Source: Globodera rostochiensis | Taxonomy: Eukaryota > Nematoda > Chromadorea > Rhabditida > Heteroderidae | Assembly: GCA_018350325.1 (NCBI GenBank) | Contig: JAEVLN010000031.1 | Location: 355,472-419,471 of the forward strand | Reading direction: 5' to 3' | Length of the DNA: 64,000 bases | In this document: positions 32,704 to 43,855 of the stretch, piece by piece | Position numbering within the stretch: position 1 is the stretch's first letter | Layout: every line of letters starts with the position of its first letter | The notes under the pieces: generated by a model | What the model saw: only the letters and a program-made list of their open reading frames with translations | Told to the model about the DNA's origin: nothing | Databases searched by the model: none | Program-made: the position numbers and the translations under genes

Positions 32704-33783
32704 CAGTGTTTTGTTGTTCCAGCTTGGCCTGTTCTGTTCTGTTCTAAGATTTTAGAACAGCACAGGAACAGGAACAGATTCAAAATCTTTGGAACAGGAA
32801 CAGAACAGGCCAAGCTAGAACAGGGTAAAAATTGAAGAATTGAACATGATTGAGTAATATATTTGAAATTTTCCAAATATTCATTATGATCTCACGTGGC
32901 GCAGTGGTGAAACTGACTGACGCGATTCGATTTTGTCTAAACTTCAACTTTCCACAGTGAAAATCTTTTTTATTCTTTTTATTTTATTCCCTTGTGTGGT
33001 GTAAATGGTGGGTGATGTGTGATTCCTGGGGCAGCGGGTTCGAACCCCCGACTGTGTAAATGATTTGTCCCCTCTTTTTAACTTTTTTGATGGTAAAGGA
33101 AACAATTTTTAAAAATATTTCAGTTTTAATATTTTTTGAAGGGATAAAAATATAAAATTTTTTTATTTGTTTCATTAAATTTAATCATAAGGGGGGACCC
33201 TTTTGTTTTCCTAATTTTTAAAAATCAAGACCAATTTTTTAACAATTCCATCAAAATCTTCAAAATTCCCCGCACCCCTCCCATTTCTAAAAAGCTTCAA
33301 AAAATGGTTGACCCCTATCCCTCCAGAAGAAAGCAGAAGTGCCAAAAATTATTTAATTTTTTCACTAAGATTGCTCCCCGTTCTCAAAATTCGGTCTTCC
33401 CCGACCCTCGATATGACCAACCCCGACATCCCCGGCTCCCAGGGGGTCGAGGAGCAACCTTATAAACCTAACTTAAAATATTTTGGTAAAAGTCTCGGAT
33501 TTTTGGGAGTCAATTCTCGAGTCTCAGGGGCAACTCTTGGTAAAGTTAGGTCTCGAGCATCACTAGGAAGTGATTGAACACTTTGTCCAATGCATCATCA
33601 ATTAAAATTTCAGACTGAATTTCACTCGGAAAATTTTTAATTTGGAACAGTCTAAGAACAGTTTACTCTGTTCTGTTCCTGTTCCTGTTCTGTTCTCGAG
33701 GTCGGAACAGAACAGATAGGCTGTTCTAAAATTTGAGAACAGAACAGGAACAGGTTCAAAATTGTTGGAACAGCAAAACACTG
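32704..33783. mobile_element. hAT-type element (right), mirror of 29718
   Basis: Same element with the same 8-bp duplication (GGCGGGAC on this strand). The tRNA-like segment is on the plus strand at 32888-33050. Being in both arms at the same place, it predates the duplication or was copied by conversion. Confidence 0.9.
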
Positions 33784-34277
33784 GGCGGGACTTATGTTTT
33801 ATTTTTGATAATTGTTATTTCTTGATTATTTGTAAGTCTTTGGTGGGTTAATTAATGGAAAAATGACAATGTCAAAGAAAGTGTGTAACCAAAGCGATAT
33901 CAAACTATTTGTAACAGGCAATGCAACGCTTAAACTTAACTCAATTTGAATTAATCATAACAAAACATTTCAAAGTCGGGCTTTCCTCAAAATTGAAAAA
34001 CCGCCTCAGGCACAAGCGCAAATTTACAATTCTTCAAAAAACGTTTAATGTTCTGAATTTGTGTAACCGATGCTTTTCGCTCTTTTAGTCATCTTTCTCT
34101 CGACTTTAATGGTTGGGCAGACACAAATTCTCTTAATTAGGCCATCACAAATGCAACGACAGCAGCAAAAGAGAGAGAAAGAGAGTGAACGGAGAAAAGA
34201 GAGTGCAGAGAAAACGATGGTTAGACACAATGAAAGAAATGATGTTAGAGAAAAGGACGAGAGACTACGCATTTTCC

Positions 34278-34318
34278 AATCCTTCCCTTCCTCTGTTTGC
34301 AACCCATCGAACATTTGC
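34278..34318 (+). promoter_or_regulatory. PSE-like element of right U3
   Basis: CCTTCCCTTCCTCTGTTTGC then AACCCATCGAACATTTGC, ending 44 nt before the U3 start. Confidence 0.65.
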
Positions 34319-34361
34319 ATTGCCCTGCCCATTCATAGGCAGCCAAACACAGCAAATGTTG

Positions 34362-34574
34362 AGACTGTACTTCTCAGGATCATTTCTGTAGTACGGTTTC
34401 CCGGTGGGGGTTCCACCTTGCTCGCCAAAGCACCCGCGATGAAGAGCAAAAGCGTTGTCCCCTGAGCGTGAAGCTCGCCGGGGGCGTCGCCAGTTTTGGT
34501 GATCGCCCGGCGTTGAGGACCGTCGGCTGGTCCCTTTGGGGATCGGCCGCGGGGGCGACGCTCTCTGAGCGGGT
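34362..34574 (+). ncRNA. U3 snoRNA (right arm copy)
   Basis: Begins AGACTGTACTTCTCAGGATC, then ATTTCTGTAGT. It contains CGATGAAGAGCAAAAGCGTT, CCCTGAGCGTGAAGC, a long GC helix region, and ends CTCTGAGCGGG. Box order A, C', B, C, D fits U3. A reading frame over this region (34070-34465) is a shadow of promoter and RNA. Confidence 0.9.
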
Positions 34575-34980
34575 TTAATTTGTGAAGAAAAGGGAAATGT
34601 TAGAGATTTTCCAGTTTTGATTGGATCAATCGTTTATTTTTTAAATAAACTTTTGAATAAATCATTTCACTTTTAAATTGGCGCTTAAAATACCTCTAAT
34701 AAATAAGCCAATTTTGCCAATTTACATCAATTTGAGCCCGGATTCATTAGGCCTTCAAGCTAGTCGATCGCTTTTAAGAGAATTTTTTAAATTTAAATAG
34801 CGTAGTAATTGCTGAGCAAAAGGAGAAAGATTAAAAAAATTTTTCATTCATTCTTTGGTTTAATTATAAATTGCTGAAATTAAACAGAAAAAATTTCTGC
34901 TTAGTTCTTGGCTAGGCAACAGATTTTTAGTAAAAATATTTATTTCAGAACGTTAATCCGGGCTTTGAATTTTTATACAT

Positions 34981-35152
34981 ATCGTATATCCTCTTTAATC
35001 CCCCATGTGGGATTAATTTCAACCTACTCAGAAAGGGCGACATTATTAGAGGGTGGGGATTATTTGAGGAGAAAATGAATGGGGTTTTGAGTTCACCTAC
35101 TCAGAGGGTGGGGGATTATTAGAACATGGGGGATTAAAAGAGGATATACGGT
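34981..35152. mobile_element. Mariner-like MITE (right), mirror of 28349
   Basis: Same element and ends as the left-arm copy. Confidence 0.75.
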
Positions 35153-35199
35153 ATTCCAATTTCAAAAATGTTTCATTTTGTTGAACGGACGAGACAGTA

Positions 35200-36874
35200 A
35201 CGACAAAATTGTCACCGTCGCTGTGTGGAGAATTTCAGCGGGTACAGCTCGCGGAGCAAACAATTTGCACGACAATGGTGCAGATACACGCCAACCAGCT
35301 CGTCACTCGTCAACACTCCGGACGAAACTGTCAAAAAGACGGAGTTCAAAACTTTGATAGTGCCAACTTGTGGACTTGGGTATTTAAAAAGAATAAATAA
35401 TTTTTGTATTTAAAAGTTTTTCAAAATCTAAGCACCAATAACATCAGAAAAATCCTTTTGTGGAATGAGCGGAAAACGAATTTTGAAGAGTGCCGGGCCG
35501 AGCATTTCACGTCCAAAAGCTCTTCTTTGATCATCAGCTTGTCATGGTCCAAAATCTCACACAATAATTTCTGATCAATTTGTAAAAAAATGGTTGATTG
35601 GACCAAAATTGCTGCATTCTTATCTTAATCCAAACAATTGCGAGCAAATTCCTTAAATATTATAAAAAAATGCCGCTTTTTTAAAGCCAGAATTAGTTTA
35701 TGGAAAATAAAAATTTGAAAAATTTTTTTAAATGTTGAAATTGTGCCCCCCCCCGCCCCCACCGCTTCTCCAAGAACGCGCGCCTGCTCCATCGAGAGGA
35801 AAACATTGCGCAGTCCCCTTTTGGGAAAGTTGACACACGCTTTGATCAGTCCGGACACGTTATATTTTTTGGCTGAAATTTAAAATATTTTATCAAAATT
35901 CTCTAATTTCCATACTTTGGGGTAGGGTGGCACCGGCACCGGGACCAGTACTGAAAGAGTCTTTTCTGGGACTGAAATTTAATCCCAGTTTTTTTCAAAA
36001 CGTTTTTTTTTTGATCGAGACTAATTTAGTTCCGGTCCCGGTGTTTCCCAAAAGTCCTGGTCCCGTGCCATCCTACTTTGGAGAATATTTATTTTCTATT
36101 TTCAAAAACAATGCAAATTCTCTTGGGGACTAATTCAGCCATTAGTAGTGAACTGTTTTATTGTAACTGAAACTGTGCCGTGGCACAACAAATCAATAAA
36201 ATTTCACCCGCATAAAGCACAGCGAACACATTGTCGTCCCCACTGATTCCACTCAAATCGTCCGCATAAATGAAGCTGAGCATCGCCTTGAACGCCTCCA
36301 CCTCCACGTCGGGCACCTCGACGGGCTTAATCTCTTCCAAAGGGATTAAAATTTAATTTAATTTAATTTTTAAACAAATTTTCCTCCGTACCGGTCCCAG
36401 CGCCGGCCTTTGCATCAAAACGGAACATTGTCTCGAACACATCGGACGCCGTCCCCAAGATTGTTTTGTGTGCTGGCAGAAGCTTAAACATTTCAAAATG
36501 TAATTTAAATTTAAATATGAAAAAAACTCAAAAATTAAATTGAAATAAGTATTATTCATTTGCCGTTGCCCCCAACTCGCCTCCTTTTTGTCTCCATTCC
36601 CGACCAAAAAGTGCACATCCGCGTCGTTGCCCGTGCTCAGCAAATGCTTCATCCGACCAACCAAAGAATCTGATTTTGGGAACGCTTTTTGGTTAAGCAA
36701 AGACACAAAATTCAAATTGGCATTACGTCTTGAAATTCTTCGTTTTTTCACTTTTTGAGGCCTAGCAACTGTTAAAGACAAAGTGTCACCTCCTCCTCGA
36801 CCACTGAACATTATGCGGCCGCCGCGGATGAAGCCTGTGGCCCTATTGCTTTCATCATCCAGAAACTCCATCAA
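35200..36874 (-). pseudogene. BTB-BACK gene relic, right copy (BTB domain complete)
   Basis: Minus-strand pieces: MEFLDDESNRATGFIRGGRI, SLVGRMKHLLSTGNDADVHF, LLPAHKTILGTASDVFETMF with RFDAKAGAGT, EIKPVEVPDVEVEAFKAMLS with FIYADDLSGISG, YNVSGLIKACVNFPKRGLRN, EFARNCLD then an in-frame stop where the intact paralogue at 11460-11609 has YID, then [20 protein letters not shown] joined directly to a CSARHSSKF shadow frame (the ALRWADEKC segment is deleted). The BTB domain itself is complete here, unlike the left copy, so a truncated BTB protein is conceivable. The BACK and MATH parts are not. A GC donor (GAG|GCGAGT) follows the first BTB exon. Confidence 0.7.
35923..36075. mobile_element. hAT-type MITE (right), mirror of 27418
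   Basis: Ends TAGGGTGGCACCGG / CCGTGCCATCCTA between CTTTGGGG and CTTTGGAG. Confidence 0.75.
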
Positions 36875-36880
36875 ATCAAA

Positions 36881-38860
36881 CGATGTTTTTTAATCAATGA
36901 AATTTGAAATTTAATCTAAAAAATACAACTACACAATCGCCGCCCAATTGGTGCGAGAATAATTAAAGAAGAAAATGAATTGAATTTTGTTAAAAGAATA
37001 GCTTTTAAGCCTAGCCTAAGCCAAGGACACTTTTTCGATTTGGGGGAGTCCAGCGACATTTTAAAGAGAAGGCAGATAGGTAAAATGGTGGAATGAATGG
37101 GGCAAATAAAGGGGAAGCCAATGCCCCCCCCCCCCCCCGCCGGCGTTGAATCCCCCGCTTTTAATATTCCAACTTATTTTTTGTTTGGAATATTTTATTC
37201 ATTTCTTTGTTCCACACGCCCCCCCGGCGATTATAATTTTGGCGAATAAAGTTGTTGAACACAAGACGACAACCGTCCGGCGGCGATTGTGAGCATAACC
37301 ATCCAAACATTTGCTATTACTATTCAATATGATGTGGACCAAAAGGATCAACAAAAAGGGTGCAAAGTTAGAAAGGAAGATGGAATATTGAAAGAATTAA
37401 TTATGTTATATCTTTATTTTACAGGCATTAAAATTTTAATTAATTTGTTTTAGTCTATAGGTATGTTGTATTAGTGATGTAACCGGATTTCTGATGCATT
37501 TTTGGGTCGGGAATTCTGGTTTTTGGAGTTTTAGGCAAGGAAGTTTTCACATAAATTGGCAGACTTTTCGCTATTTTTGGATCAGTTTGGGGAGGGGGGG
37601 GGGGGTCGATGGTGCCGATACTATTATCCAATAGTACAAACAAAGCCGAGTGTACTCTTTTATATGTAAATAACAAAAATTTATGACTTCAGCAAAAAGA
37701 ACAAATTTTGATACACACTAAAATTCATGCACGAAAACATGTTTTAGCCAGGAAATTCGTCGTTTTGACGAGGTCATTTGGACCTATTCTAAAAACTATT
37801 TTGGAATTTTCACATCTAAAATTTTAGGCTTAGGCTTAGAGTCGGGAGAAAGAAGTGTGTGTTGTTTGGGGTGCAGGGGGGGGGAGGCTTTTAAATAGGA
37901 GTCAAGAGTGGGGGGGGGGAGCCGGAAGGGTCATTACTCGACTAAGGCATTTTATCAGAAAAGCGTGGCATGCCGAAAAAAGGAGGAAGCCACTTTATTT
38001 GCGGGAATGGCCTTATCAAGAGTGGATTATTTATGATGGGAAGAGAACGATTTGGGGTCAAGATTGGGGAGGGGGGGGGGCAAACATTCGTTGGGGAGTC
38101 CAAAGATCACCAATTTGAATACGGGGATTTTCAGTGAAATTTTAGCCCATTTTAAGGAAAGATTTATTTAAATGCAAAAAATTTAAATTTGCCTGAAGGA
38201 TTAAATTTGTTCGGAAGTTGTTCACAGTTTTGACTGTAAAAACCGGGCCACAAATTGCCAGCGAATTTGCCCGTTCACAAATTGGCAAAACTCGTCTGCT
38301 CAGATCGATTGTTCGGCCATAATTTAATACACTCATCACTTGGGAATTGCCGATGATTGGAATTTTTCAACAAAACTATTCACAAAAATGTACTCAAAAG
38401 CCGTCAATTTCAATGAATCAGCGCACATCCGTCCGTCCGTGTCCAATCCATTCATTAGCATTCACTGGACCCGTTTTGGTTATGCACTCTATCAAATAAC
38501 ACTATTCAACCAAAATTAAAACACCTAAATATAACAAAATCATAAACCGGTCCCAAAATGCCGTTTTAAACCGGTCTTGGCATACCGTACACCCTCTTGT
38601 AATCTCACCAAAATTAGTTATTCAAATCCCGGTCAAAAAAAGCGGGAGTTTAAGGGCAAAAATAAAATTTGAAAAAACCTGCACCATATGACGGGAAACT
38701 TAATTTCCAAAAACAGACGTTTCGTTTTAGTCTGAAATTGAGCAAGGACTTGAGGACCGATCGATCAAAAATCTCGATAATTCGAAAAAAAAATCTCGAC
38801 GCGAATCTCGATCGTGCTCGCTCTAGTCTCAATCCCAATCCAACTCTACTCTTGTTTCAG
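36881..38860. other. Right-arm spacer, no supported gene
   Basis: Diverged mirror of 23800-26680. It contains C- and G-tracts (37126-37140, 37592-37605), part of the hairpin module in reverse (about 37604-37618), and the unoccupied site for the left-arm element at 25205. No reading frame is conserved between arms. Confidence 0.5.
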
Positions 38861-41217
38861 TCCAAATTGATGCTGCTGCCACCACCCTTTTCCCAATTTT
38901 GCGTTAAACTTCTTCTCATCGTTGTCGCCATTGACGTCATTTTGTGCCAATCTTTCAATGCCGAAGAGGTAAAAACATTTAACGCCATAATTGACCAATT
39001 GAACAAACAATTGAAGTGGGAGGAGACGAAGCTTGCAAAACAGTTGGACGACTGCATTTTGGACCCGAGTTTGTTTTTTGATGTGAATGACCCCCATTGC
39101 GTCCAATTGATTGGCCACTCTTTCCCTTAGATCCATCAAAATTCGTCCAAAAGTTGGCACCACCAAACCAATTTCTTTCATAATGGGCGCCGTTTTTGCG
39201 AAGCGCCGCTGCAAGGGCTTGTTCAGCACGGACAAAATTCAGCTGCAATACAATTCGCACTTCATTAGTGTCGAGAATGTTCGGTGTGGTGCGAACCACA
39301 AACACATGCGGTAGGTCTTGGATTGCTCCCCTTCTACCCTTCGAGGGTGGGAATGTCGGTGGCCAGCGTCTTTGGGGGCGTCATCATTTCTGGGGATTGG
39401 AGTTCTTTGTGGGGGGGGGGGGGGTCTTTAGTGGGTCGGGATTCAGGGGGTCGGGATTCTTCGAGCAGCATTCCGTGAGTCTGGGTTCTTTAGAGGGCCG
39501 GGGTTCTTTGGGGATGGCATTTCGCGGGTCTGGGTTCTTCAGGGGCGGCATTTCGGAGGTGTAGGGGGTGAGGCCCAAAAATGTCGGGGGAGGGGGCGTC
39601 AGGGAGCAAAATTATATTTTGAATATATTCAAAGAGAGATTCCGCTGCAAAACATTCACACGGAGGACTACGAAAACCGTGCGTTGGAATTTGTTTTCTC
39701 GGCGCCGTTGGACTTGAGCCGAACGGACAGAAATCTGCGCCAAACGCAAATTTGGGGCGTGGTAATTAGGGCAATTTAATTACATTTTTGAAATTTATTA
39801 TAATAAAATGTTCAAAAATGTTTTCACAGCCATCTGAACAAGCGCATTCAAAGCGTATCAAATTCTCGGACATCGACTGCGGCCGCGTGCTGTTGGCCAA
39901 TGACACAGCGTACGTCGAGCAACGGGCCAAGTCCCCGCTGAGCTTTAGCGACCCGGGCGATACGTTGCCGGTGAACTGCGCGTCCATCCGCGGCCGGCAC
40001 TTTCACTTCTCACAGCAGCCGAAGGACCGCAGCTCGGACTATCCGCTGGCATTCATCCGCTTGGTGTATACGGTGAACAATGAATAGAGAGTGACGTCAA
40101 AGTGCCGAGGCTTAGACGAATATTGTCCGATCCGAAAATTTCCCAAATCCCGGGCCCAAAGTTTTAAAAACTATGTGAAACGGGGATGGAGAAATAGAGA
40201 ATAAAATGCCGGACACAAAAGAATTCCGGGGGAGGGAGAAGTGTAGAAATGGATAAAATAAATTGCTAGGAGAGACTTCGCCGGAGGGGATGTGGCTCTT
40301 TAAAAGCAGTTAATGAGGGGGAGAAGAGCAGTTACCAATGGGCCCGGCGGACGCTTTACTTAACAAATTCGATTTGGGCGGGGTTGACTCTTCTGATCAG
40401 TGAATTTGTCCGTATCAGGGGGTGTGTAACCGGATGCCAAAAAAAGTCCGGAATCCAGAACCGGCATTCCGGCTCCCAAAAAGGTCCGCAATCCCGTTAC
40501 ATTCCTGGTCCATGTGCGTTATTGAAATGTTTGTCCACCCGTTCAGGATTATTTGTTCATCGAAATGGAGTTTGCCTCCAGCTACGCGCCCCAAAATTGG
40601 TATTGCTATGCCATTGACAAGAAAGCCTCGCAGACATTCCATATGCAAATATACGCCTTGGCAAGCTGTTTCCCCAATGTGCTGATCACTCCGATCGAGA
40701 AGCAGTACGATATGGACAGCAAAGGGCACAATTATGTAGGCACTTTTTGGCGCTTGGCATTGGAACAATTTTTACAACGACAAAAGCGCACCACCTTTAG
40801 ATGAAATCGTCGATTGAATGCATGCAAATGTTGGAGGGAAAGCATTGGCATTATGCCATCATGCTGCAGGCACAAAAACATATAATTTTTAAACATTTTT
40901 AATAATTTGGAAAATCCCAAATTCACAGAATCACGATGTGCAGATGAAGACGAACGAGGAGCTTGTCCAAATATTCAAATGGATGAACGGAACCAACGAC
41001 ATCCAGTACACTAAAATCGGCTCTCATCATGTCGATTTTGCCAAGCACAGTTGGACGTTGAGCCATCTGAAGCTGTTCAGAAATGGCGAGTCGCGTCACG
41101 CATAATTATTAGCTTTTTAATATAAAAATAAAATATGTAATTACGGAATGCCATTGCTAAAGCAAACTTTTTCATGACGCGTAATACCGAAAGCTGCCTT
41201 TTAAATCAGGCTTTTAG

Positions 41218-41999
41218 ACTCAGGTACTGAAGTATCTCTTTTACCTAAGGACTGAAATTTCCAACCACAATTCTAGTTTTAGACTCTGGTACTGAAGTAT
41301 CCCTTTTACCTAAGGACTGAAATTTCCAACCACAATTCTAGTTTTAGACTCTGGTACTGAAGTATCCCTTTTACCTAAGGACTGAAATCTCCAACCACAA
41401 TGCTAGTTTTAAACTCTGGTACTGAAGTATCCCTTTTACCTAAGGACTGAAGTTTTTTAATCACAAATAGTTTTAGACTCTGGTACTGAAGTATCCCTTT
41501 TACCTAAAGACTGAATAGACTCTGGTACTGAATAATCTCTTTTACCTAAGGACTGAAATTTTAGACTCTGGTACTGAAGTATTCCTTTTACCTAACAAAT
41601 AAGGACTGAAATTTCCAACTGCAATTCTAGTTTTAGACTCTGGTACTGAAGTATCCCTTTTACCTAAGGACTGAAATTTTTAATCACAAATAGTTTTAGA
41701 CTCTGGTACTGAAGTATTCCTTTTACCTAAGGACTGAAATTTCCAACCACAATTCTAGTTTTAGACTCTGGTACTGAAGTATCCCTTTTACCTAAGGACT
41801 GAATTTTTTTAATCACATTCCAACCACAATTCTAGTTTTAGACTCTGGTACTGAAGTATTCCTTTTACCTAAGGACTGAAATTTCCAACCACAATTCTAG
41901 TTTTAGACTCTGGTACTGAAGTATCCCTTTTACCTAAGGACTGAATTTTTTTAATCACATTCCAACCACAATTCTAGTTTAGTCTCTGGTACTGTTCAA
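41218..41999. repeat. ~65-bp minisatellite in GT14 intron (right)
   Basis: Mirror of 18599-19375, with the same order of long and short units, inside the intron 41086-42161. Confidence 0.9.
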
Positions 42000-42561
42000 T
42001 GGGCAGAATTTTTTTTGTTTACAAAATAAATCAAATTGTTTATTTTATTATGTTTGAAACGTGAAAATTAGGGTGGATCGTTTAATTTTTGACAATTTTA
42101 AAAAGGAAATTGAAAAGAATTCATTTAATTTTTTACTTATTATTTTTATTTTTTGCTTAAGCGAGCAAAAATAGTGACAATTTGAAGCTGAAAAAGAGCA
42201 AAGGCACCTCCGAGATGAGTTTGAGCAGAAAATTTGTGGATTGGCTTCTGAACGATTTGGACACCTCCGTTATGCTGGACCAATTAAATTCGTAAATTTT
42301 TAATTTATAAATTATGGTCCTAAATTTTTTGGATATGTTTTTCAGTTACAATTACGCCAATGACGAGTATTTCATACAAACGTTGGCTTCTAATGGAATT
42401 TTTGAACGCGCCCGGAGGCTTTACTCAAAAATGTTTTGACGAGCAATTGGGCCCGGGATTCACGAGGTGCTAATTAAACGGGAATTCCCTAATTGGTCTG
42501 CTAATAGCCAACCTTTGATCTTTGTCTTGACGGTTTCCAATAATTGATTAGTCTTAGGGGT

Positions 42562-43419
42562 CAGGGATCTCAGAGGTGCTAGGTCGTTTCGTAAATTCCG
42601 CCACTATGGGCGTTTCGTAAATCCGCCAGGGCGTTTTGTAAATCCGCCACATATATTTTATGAAATAGTTTTAGACATCATAACTTTATACACCCCGCAC
42701 TAAATCACTTAAACCTTATACCATTAGAAATCTCAAGATCAGTAGAAACTATTTGTAAAACTAAACTAAGCTGTAAATCAAAGTTTAAGAAAGTTATGAT
42801 CAGAAAAAAACCACGAAAAAGCCTGATTTTTGGCAGTTTTAGCTTATAACTTTTTTGAAACACATCAAACCACTTCGACTTTGCTGTAATGCTTTCTCTA
42901 TTCATCTAGAGCTTTCCATTGGTATAAGGTTTAACTGATTTAGTGCGAGGTGTATAAAGTTAAAATGTCTAAAACTACTTCATAAAATATATGTGGCGGA
43001 TTTACAAAACGCCCTGGCGGAATTTACGAAACGACCCAGCACGGATCTCAGATTACCTTCAAGGAAAAATGGCAAACTGCTTCTAAAATGGCATTATAAT
43101 GGCATCGAGGGGTCCAAAAATGGCATTGTAATGGCAATTTTTTTAAACAAATTTCAAAAAGACATTTTTTTTTTGAAAATTCTGGAGAGGGTCGGCGGTG
43201 CCGATAGGCGCCGCCGAGAAAATTTTGAATTTTTTACTCTTATTTGATAGATATTTGCAACTAAAAACTTCAAATTGTCTATTTTCAGGAAATGTTCATC
43301 AAAAATGAAAATTTTCCCCATAGTTCCAAAAAATGGCAAATAATGGCAAGTGTGGAGAAATGGCAAATTTTCAAAATAATGGCATTTTCCATTAAAAGAG
43401 GGGCAATCCGAGATCCCTG
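42562..43419. mobile_element. hAT-type element, right arm only, with nested insertion
   Basis: The ends CAGGGATCTCAGATT (rejoined across the nested element) and, inverted at the right, CAGGGATCTCGGATTGCCCC. The flanks TTAGGGGT / TTCGGGGT match at 7 of 8. The interior has AATGGCA words and the GC hairpin in reverse at 43192-43217. Confidence 0.8.
42576..43042. mobile_element. Nested long-TIR element (Mutator-like)
   Basis: Inverted ends GTGCTAGGTCGTTTCGTAAA and GTGCTGGGTCGTTTCGTAAA extend over about 200 bp. GGATCTCAGA is repeated at both borders (42565-42574, 43043-43052), a roughly 10-bp duplication of the host hAT end. Confidence 0.8.
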
Positions 43420-43452
43420 TTCGGGGTTCGTCGCGGTTGAAAGGACGGGGGC

Positions 43453-43855
43453 GTGCTGAGTCGTTTAGCAAAATTCGCCATTTATTTTAATTTAAACAAT
43501 TTTTTTTCAACATTTATTTACATCAAAAATTAATGTTTACACGAATGTTTAAGCCTAACCTTAACCAACCCGGGTGGCTTCGGCTTAGGCTTAACGACCC
43601 ACTAAGTCTCTAATTTTCAGTTATTCTCTACGGCTTTGGAGTTACTTAAAAAAAGTCGGTTTCCTTAATTTAAAAAATTTCAACAGATTCAAAACCGCTT
43701 TAAATTCTTAAATGCAGATTATATTCATTTTTATATACTTTTTAATATTAAGAAATTAATAATATTTTTAGTGATTTTGCGTAACACCCACCCATTCATA
43801 GTGGCGGATTTTGCGAAACGCCCAAAGTGGCGGATTTTGCGAAACGACCTAGCAC
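43453..43855. mobile_element. Second GTGCT-ended element, right arm only
   Basis: The ends GTGCTGAGTCGTTTAGCAAA and (complement) GTGCTAGGTCGTTTCGCAAA. The flanks GGACGGGGGC and GGTCGGGGA are imperfect copies of the unoccupied left-arm site (around 17830-17845, complement AAAGGTCTGGGGGATAAGG). Confidence 0.7.

Noticed and set aside
34070..34465. 131-aa plus-strand ORF with a signal-peptide-like start (and its left mirror)
   Set aside because: It spans the snRNA-type promoter and the 5' half of U3 snoRNA; RNA features explain the sequence.
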